Shown in pieces: positions 59,347-64,000 of a stretch of 64,000 nt of DNA. The translations under genes and the position numbers were made by a program. Each line of letters opens with the position of its first letter. The stretch's first letter is position 1. The notes beneath the pieces are model-generated. The model saw only the letters and a list, made by a program, of their open reading frames with translations. It did no database searches and was not told where the DNA came from. The stretch spans positions 110,201,201 through 110,265,200 of the forward strand of contig OY856187.1 in NCBI GenBank assembly GCA_963693315.1. The letters run 5' to 3'. This DNA is from Diogma glabrata. Its lineage: Eukaryota; Arthropoda; Insecta; Diptera; Cylindrotomidae.

Positions 59347-59762
59347 TACCCAGGTAAGAATTAGCTATTGGACCAAGCCTGGGCCAAGTCCGCGCCACAG
59401 CTTTTGGGTTTGGGCCAGACTTAACATTTTCAAACGGCCCAAGCTTGGCCCAAGCTTCAAATGATGTCCTGGGGCCAAGACTGGCAAACCAGACTTGGCC
59501 CAAGTCTGGCAAATTAAATATCACATTAATTAAATATTTTGTGAAATATTTCAAAAATATAAATTTCATGAAAGTTACAATCACTATAACAATGCATAAC
59601 CAGCTGGTGAATAATGTGTAATGTAATAAATTGAATCTTGGTTCAATCTAGGCATTTACAACTGGCCCAGACTAAAACCGGAGTTAACTAGCCAAGGCTT
59701 GGCTCACCAATACTTTCCCGAGGTTGGCCCATTGTTTAACATTGGCAGTTCCAACCTGGGTA
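59347..59762. mobile_element. MITE-like element rich in TGGCCCA words
   Basis: Ends TACCCAGGT (59347-59355) and ACCTGGGTA (59754-59762) are exact inverted repeats. Both halves contain many CTTGGCCCA/TGGGCCAAG words; the middle (59515-59640) is AT-rich. The 90-codon minus-strand frame over it is a by-product of the repeats. It resembles in flavour, but not in detail, the repeats at 50783-52965. Confidence 0.68.
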
Positions 59763-60329
59763 ATGATATGCGTTCCATATGAATTCGGTACTTGGTGTTG
59801 CTTTTGATAAAATTAGCCAAAGAACCTATCACAAAAAGAGTTATGATAATTGATCTCTGTTCTTTTAATTGAAATTTAGAAAATCTTCTTCCCCTTTGGA
59901 TTTTCTAAACAGAATTTTTGAAGTATCAATGTTATTACATTCCCGTACCAGAGTAATAGTAAAAAAAACTCATATAATTTGGATCAGATATGTTACATTG
60001 AAAATCGCAAACACAAAACAATGCGTTCTTGTTCTTGTTCATTTAAACTTTGACGTTGCACACAATGATAATATTTGCATTTGACCGTGACCTTGTTAGA
60101 CTTTTGTCCATTTTTCGTTTGAGGTTAAAGAATATTAATAGCTTTGCAATAATAATAGAGATTAATTACAGTTCCGGCATACTTGCAATAAAAACGTGTT
60201 AGCGTTTTTATTAAAATCTTACTTTTGTTTTCAAGCTTTATTAAATCTAAGCTTAAATAATTACAAAAGACAAGACAATATAATTAATTGAATTTAAGGA
60301 ACAAGTTTTTATTTGTATAAAACAATTGC
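59763..60329. other. Upstream of the plus-strand OBP gene, nothing identified
   Basis: A 71-codon open frame (59869-60084) has no recognisable domain and is probably chance. Confidence 0.35.
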
Positions 60330-60357
60330 CACTGCCAAATCTGAAGCTAAAAAAATG

Positions 60358-60365
60358 TATAAATA
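60358..60365 (+). promoter_or_regulatory. TATA box of the plus-strand OBP gene
   Basis: TATAAATA lies 60 bases upstream of the start codon, leaving room for a transcription start near 60390 and a short leader. The minus-strand paralogue has TATAAAAG at the equivalent place, so the box is conserved although the promoters differ at about one base in eight. Confidence 0.75.
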
Positions 60366-60425
60366 CTAAAATTTCTTTCTAAAAGAATATTGTTTCCGAA
60401 GAATAGTTATCATATCAAATCAAAA

Positions 60426-61029
60426 ATGAATTTCTTGATCACTCTGTTCGTAGCGTTTGTAATTGTTGGATGTGCCGTAAGTATAAAATTATAATTGATT
60501 TAATATAAACTAAAATTTATTTTAAAATTCTCCATTTAAAAGACAAGTAAAGGTTTAAAAAAATTTAACACAGAAGATTATGCACCAGATTGTGTAAAAC
60601 AATTTGGACCTAAGTATGCAGGTGCAGTAGCAAAATATGAGTCTGGTGATTTTTCTCGAAAAAATAACGAAGCAAGAGTAAGTTATTAATTGTATTGTGG
60701 GTTGTTGAGCATAAAACACATCTAACAAACATTCTATTTTAAAGTGTTTCGTTAAATGTCTCATGGAGAAAGCTGGATTTTTCGACACAGAAGCAAACTT
60801 CTTACCCGCTGTAGCACTAGAAAAGTTGTCGGTCAAGGAAGATAAAAAAAAAGTAATTATGTGTTTGTAATATAATATTATGTGACTTTAATTATTAATG
60901 TTGTTCTTTTATGTTTACTTGCAGATTGAATCACATATTAACTCATGTGGACATCTCAAAGGTAAAGACGGTTGTGATTATGCTTTCAAACTATACGAGT
61001 GTTACACAAAAGCACACCTTGCCGCTTAA
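60426..61029 (+). CDS. Classical odorant-binding protein, copy A
   Basis: Four exons: 60426-60476, 60543-60677, 60745-60852 and 60925-61029. All are joined in phase 0 with GT-AG introns of 66, 67 and 72 bp, giving 132 residues. Exon 1 encodes a 17-residue hydrophobic signal peptide (MNFLITLFVAFVIVGCA). The mature part has six cysteines at about 34, 63, 67, 106, 115 and 124, spaced 28-3-38-8-8, which is the classical insect OBP pattern (C2-X3-C3 and C5-X8-C6) of three interlocked disulfides. Such proteins are secreted and carry small hydrophobic ligands, often in sensillum lymph but also in other tissues. The ligand and tissue cannot be inferred here. The nearest neighbour is an almost identical copy on the opposite strand. 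No damage is visible. Confidence 0.95.
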
Positions 61030-61157
61030 GATGGTCTTACTTATCAACAAAATATTTTAGACAAACTTTTATTTTACTTTTTGCCTGTAATTTTTGTAAA
61101 ATTTTGTTTGATCAAATCTTTTATTTGATTTTGTTTTGTCGTTCAAAATATAATAAT

Positions 61158-61163
61158 AATAAA
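61158..61163 (+). terminator. Possible polyadenylation signal of OBP copy A
   Basis: AATAAA 129 bases after the stop codon, within an ATAATA-rich run. Other cleavage signals cannot be excluded because the tract is low-complexity. Confidence 0.4.
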
Positions 61164-61491
61164 ATAATAATATATAATAATAATAGCGTCTTTTGTTTGA
61201 TATGAGTCTAACCTTATGTAATTCAGTTCAAAAATTTAATGGTATTGGACGCTATCTAATAATGTAACACTATTGTTGCATGTAACTTTTTATAGATTTC
61301 GGTAGCATTCACAAACCATAGTTTTTGGTCGAAACTTACCAAATTCAAAATCAAAGGTGCTGCATCACTGTAAGGCGTTACATATACTGTTGTACCTCTT
61401 TTTCGGCTTTCAATATTTTTAAAGTGTTAGCTAGTGTTTCTGTCTCTTTTATTTAAGGATATGATTCTTTTGCACTAGTGCTTTGGTTGGT

Positions 61492-62820
61492 TAGGTGTGC
61501 CGTTTGTTTACCAGACGTTGCCATTTTGTGGCATACATACTTTAAAATTTGGGATCAGGATATTTAAACTTTAATGAAATTAATTAAATAAATGAAAAAA
61601 ATATAATATTAAATTTGAAAACTTATTTTTCAATTTTTCAGTGTCGAAAAGTATATCCATACTAAATAAATGGACTTACTAATACAACTACTTAAAGAAA
61701 TAAAAATTCAAGAACAAAAATAAAACTTTGACAATGTTACACAAAAAGGGCAGTGGGCAGTTCTTTAATTTTTTGAATGATTTAAGAAATCGGCGTTTAG
61801 AAAACATAAACCGTCAACTGATTTTTCGTTAAGCCTGTTTCTTAATTTAGAAATAATATTTCCGGAGGCTGAAAAAAGCCTGTTCCAACTCTAAACTACG
61901 GATGGAAAGATTTATAGAAAAATCGATTCTCGATTCCTACTTCGATTTTATGCATTTCGATTCCTAGAACCGATTCTCTGGCAGCCAGAGTCGATTCTTT
62001 CGATTTTAATCGATTCCCATGTTGAAAAAACTAACTTTAGCTGAAAGAAATTTAAATTTATATTTCAGTGATATACGTTTATTCAAAATAAATTTTAGAC
62101 AGTCAACTAAAGAAAATGAGCATATTCAAATGATCAGGTGTTAATCGACTTCGAATCTGATTTGCAATCAGACCATTGTGTGAAAATAAACGCTCACATG
62201 GTGTTGATCTTGCTACTATGTATTGTTAAATATTTTTTTGCTGTATTGTTGATAAATTTCATGTGATAATTTTTATGTGATAATTGGATTCGGATTATTT
62301 TCTCTGTCGACCGTTGGCCTTTTAATAAATTCTCTTAATTCAATCAGCCACCCGCCTACTTCATCACTGTCATTATTTTGATGGTTTTGTTGCATGGTGT
62401 GGTCTAAAAAATCTCAAATATCATTATCATTTGAAGATCGTTAATGATCTGCAGTGCATTCACTTTTATGATCAACCGCCACATTTTTTTGTCAGCTGAA
62501 TTTCTTTTTTCAAGCAATCACGTATATAAATAATTTTGAACAAGTTAGATGAAAAACCCTGACGAAGAAACTTAGAGATTCCTTGTGATAAACACATAGC
62601 GACAATAGTCACAGCACTTGCGGAGTTATAAAAATTTTGAAATCCTAGTTTTTACATCGAGAATCGAGCAGCGTAGCAATAGAATATAGCTTAACGGCTT
62701 CTAAAGCCAAAAAATTCGTATACTAAAAATCGATTCTTGATCGACTTTGAAAACAAAAATCGATTATATTAACAAGTCGATTCTCGAGTAGAATCGGAAT
62801 CGACTATAACAGCACACCTA
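61492..62820 (-). mobile_element. Decayed hAT element in the spacer between the OBP arms
   Basis: TAGGTGTGC at 61492-61500 and its reverse complement GCACACCTA at 62812-62820 bound the spacer. GATTC/GAATCG-type words cluster at 61918-62015 and 62650-62805, resembling hAT subterminal repeats. A transposase C-terminal piece lies at 62103-62225. The sequences outside both ends are inverted copies of each other, not direct target duplications, so the two ends may be the same end duplicated with the arms. Confidence 0.6.
62103..62225 (-). pseudogene. hAT transposase C-terminal dimerisation fragment
   Basis: The minus strand reads QYIVARSTP then CERLFSHNGLIANQIRSRL then TPDHLNMLIFF and a stop. This is the conserved hAT C-terminal signature (SxxSERxFSxAG, RRSRL, LxMLLFL), with C in place of the usual S before ER. 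The upstream frame is not continuous, so only the end of the transposase remains recognisable. Confidence 0.85.
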
Positions 62821-63298
62821 AACAACCAAAGCACTGGTGCAAACGAGTCATATCCTTAAATAAAAGTGACAGAAGCCACTACCACTACACTACACTACAC
62901 TAACTACCACTTTAAAAATATTAAAAGTCGTAAAAGTGGTACAACAGTACATATAACGCCTTACAGTGATGCGGCACCTTTGATTTTGAATTTGATAAGT
63001 TTCGATCAAAAGTTATGGTTTATGGATGCTACCGAAATCTATAAAACTTTGTATGCAACAATAGTGTTACATTATTAGATAGCGTCCAATACCATTAAAT
63101 TTTTGAACTGTTACATAAGGTTAGATTCATATCAAACAAAAGACGCTATTTTTTTTATATTATTATTATTATTATAATATTATGAACGACAAAACAAAAT
63201 AAATAAAAAGATTTGATCAAACAAAATTTTACAAAAATTGCAGGCCAAAAGTATAATAAAAGTTTATCTAAAACATTTTGTTGATAAGTAAGACCATC

Positions 63299-63902
63299 TT
63301 AAGCGGCAAGGTGTGCTTTTGTGTAACACTCGTATAGTTTGAAAGCATAATCACAACCGTCTTTACCTTTGAGATGTCCACATGAGTTAATATGTGATTC
63401 AATCTGCAAGTAAACATAAAAGAACAACATTAATAATTAAAGTCACATCATATTATATTACAAACACATAATTACTTTTTTTTTATCTTCCTTGACCGAC
63501 AACTTTTCTAGTGCTACAGCGGGTAAGAAGTTTGCTTCTGTGTCGAAAAATCCAGCTTTCTCCATGAGACATTTAACGAAACACTTTAAAATAGAATGTT
63601 TGTTAGATGTGTTTTATGCTCAACAACCCACAATACAATTAATAACTTACTCTAGCTTCGTTATTTTTTCGAGAAAAATCACCAGACTCATACTTTGCTA
63701 CTGCACCTGCATACTTAGGTCCAAATTGTTTTACACAATCTGGTGCATAATCTTCAGTGTTAAATTTTTTTAAACCTTTACTTGTCTTTTAAATGGAGAA
63801 TTTTAAAATAAATTTTAGTTTATATTAAATCAATTATAATTTTATACTTACGGCACATCCAACAATTGCAAACGCTACGAACAGAGTGATCAAGAAATTC
63901 AT
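63299..63902 (-). CDS. Classical odorant-binding protein, copy B
   Basis: Minus-strand exons: 63852-63902, 63651-63785, 63476-63583 and 63299-63403, the same phases and lengths as copy A, giving 132 residues. Relative to copy A I see four coding differences in 399 bases; only one changes the protein (Val12 to Ala in the signal peptide), so the mature proteins are identical. Introns 1 and 2 are identical and intron 3 differs at one base. The six-cysteine pattern is intact. The gene converges on copy A across the hAT-containing spacer. Such identity in introns as well as exons points to recent duplication or gene conversion. Confidence 0.95.
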
Positions 63903-63963
63903 TTTTGATTTGGTTTGATAAACTATTATTCGGAAACAATATTCTATTAGAAAGAAATTTTAG

Positions 63964-63971
63964 CTTTTATA
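63964..63971 (-). promoter_or_regulatory. TATA box of OBP copy B
   Basis: TATAAAAG on the minus strand, 61 bases upstream of the start codon, at the position equivalent to the TATAAATA of copy A. The window ends 29 bases further, so the rest of the promoter is not visible. Confidence 0.72.
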
Positions 63972-64000
63972 GATTTTTTTAGCTTCAGATTTGGCAGTAA

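Larger units (their letters stand above)
60330..61491. repeat. Left arm of the OBP inverted duplication
   Basis: This segment is the reverse complement counterpart of 62821-64000. Homology starts at CACTGCCAAATCTGAAGC (about 60332) and runs through the whole OBP gene and its 3' flank to TTTGGTTGG, next to TAGGTGTGC at 61492. The partner arm reaches the end of the window, so the true outer boundary of the duplication is not visible. Identity is highest inside the gene. Confidence 0.95.
62821..64000. repeat. Right arm of the OBP inverted duplication
   Basis: Reverse complement counterpart of 60330-61491. It carries OBP copy B and extends to the window edge, so it is truncated here. A local expansion, GTGTAGTGTAGTG on the minus strand (about 62885-62905), is specific to this arm. 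Confidence 0.95.

Noticed and set aside
59312..59584. 90-codon minus-strand frame
   Set aside because: It is formed by repeated TGGCCCA words inside a MITE-like element and matches no family.
60555..60836. 93-codon minus-strand frame over the OBP gene, and its equivalent at 63492-63773
   Set aside because: It is antisense to exons 2-3 and the intron of each OBP gene; it appears in both copies only because the genes are duplicated.

Overview
This window looks like a gene-poor, transposon-rich stretch of a large, AT-rich insect genome. The clearest host genes are two odorant-binding protein (OBP) genes with the insect six-cysteine spacing, small introns of 66, 67 and 72 bp, and TATA promoters. 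I cannot fix the insect order from sequence alone. One 200-base run of N (16846-17045) is an assembly gap. No rRNA, CRISPR array or bacterial-type operon is visible.

Layout. 1-4080 is AT-rich, with one unrecognised decayed coding stretch (695-1530) and a CpG-containing patch (1620-2110). 4098-5492 is a broken LINE on the minus strand. 5730-9391 is an apparently full-length LINE with an intact 1007-residue endonuclease/reverse transcriptase. 12142-13790, 21085-21930 and 42895-44750 are three members of one repeat family; the first and third have AGGGTTCCGT ends and internal 285-288 bp repeats. 14230-16432 holds LINE remnants in both orientations, cut by a hAT-like end and the gap. 17885-19720 and 22081-22335 are tandem duplications. 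24554-26675 is a Penelope-like element (reverse transcriptase plus GIY-YIG nuclease) with an inverted partial copy and hammerhead-like motifs in both arms.

28125-33829 is a decayed ZMYM1-like hAT transposon with other elements nested in it, one with an intact 8-bp target duplication and 11-bp terminal repeats. 36925-39310 is a second hAT transposase pseudogene (GTF2IRD2/ZBED-like) split by a terminal-repeat element that itself contains a 1.1 kb foldback: three nesting levels. 45992-47531 is a (TAAAATG)n array of about 220 units. 50783-52965 carries repeats rich in TGGCC/ACTGGTCC motifs. 53613-57944 is a 4.3 kb foldback structure with internal tandem repeats. 58690-58890 is a tRNA-Lys-derived SINE.

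The right end (60330-64000) is the main locus of biological interest: two convergent OBP genes on the arms of a large inverted duplication, separated by about 1.3 kb containing a hAT remnant. The two proteins differ only at one signal-peptide residue. Gene bodies are almost identical, whereas promoters and 3' flanks have diverged clearly, which suggests gene conversion or strong constraint on the transcribed part. Coordinates of exons, terminal repeats and motifs were read by eye; family assignments rest on recognisable protein motifs, not on searches.
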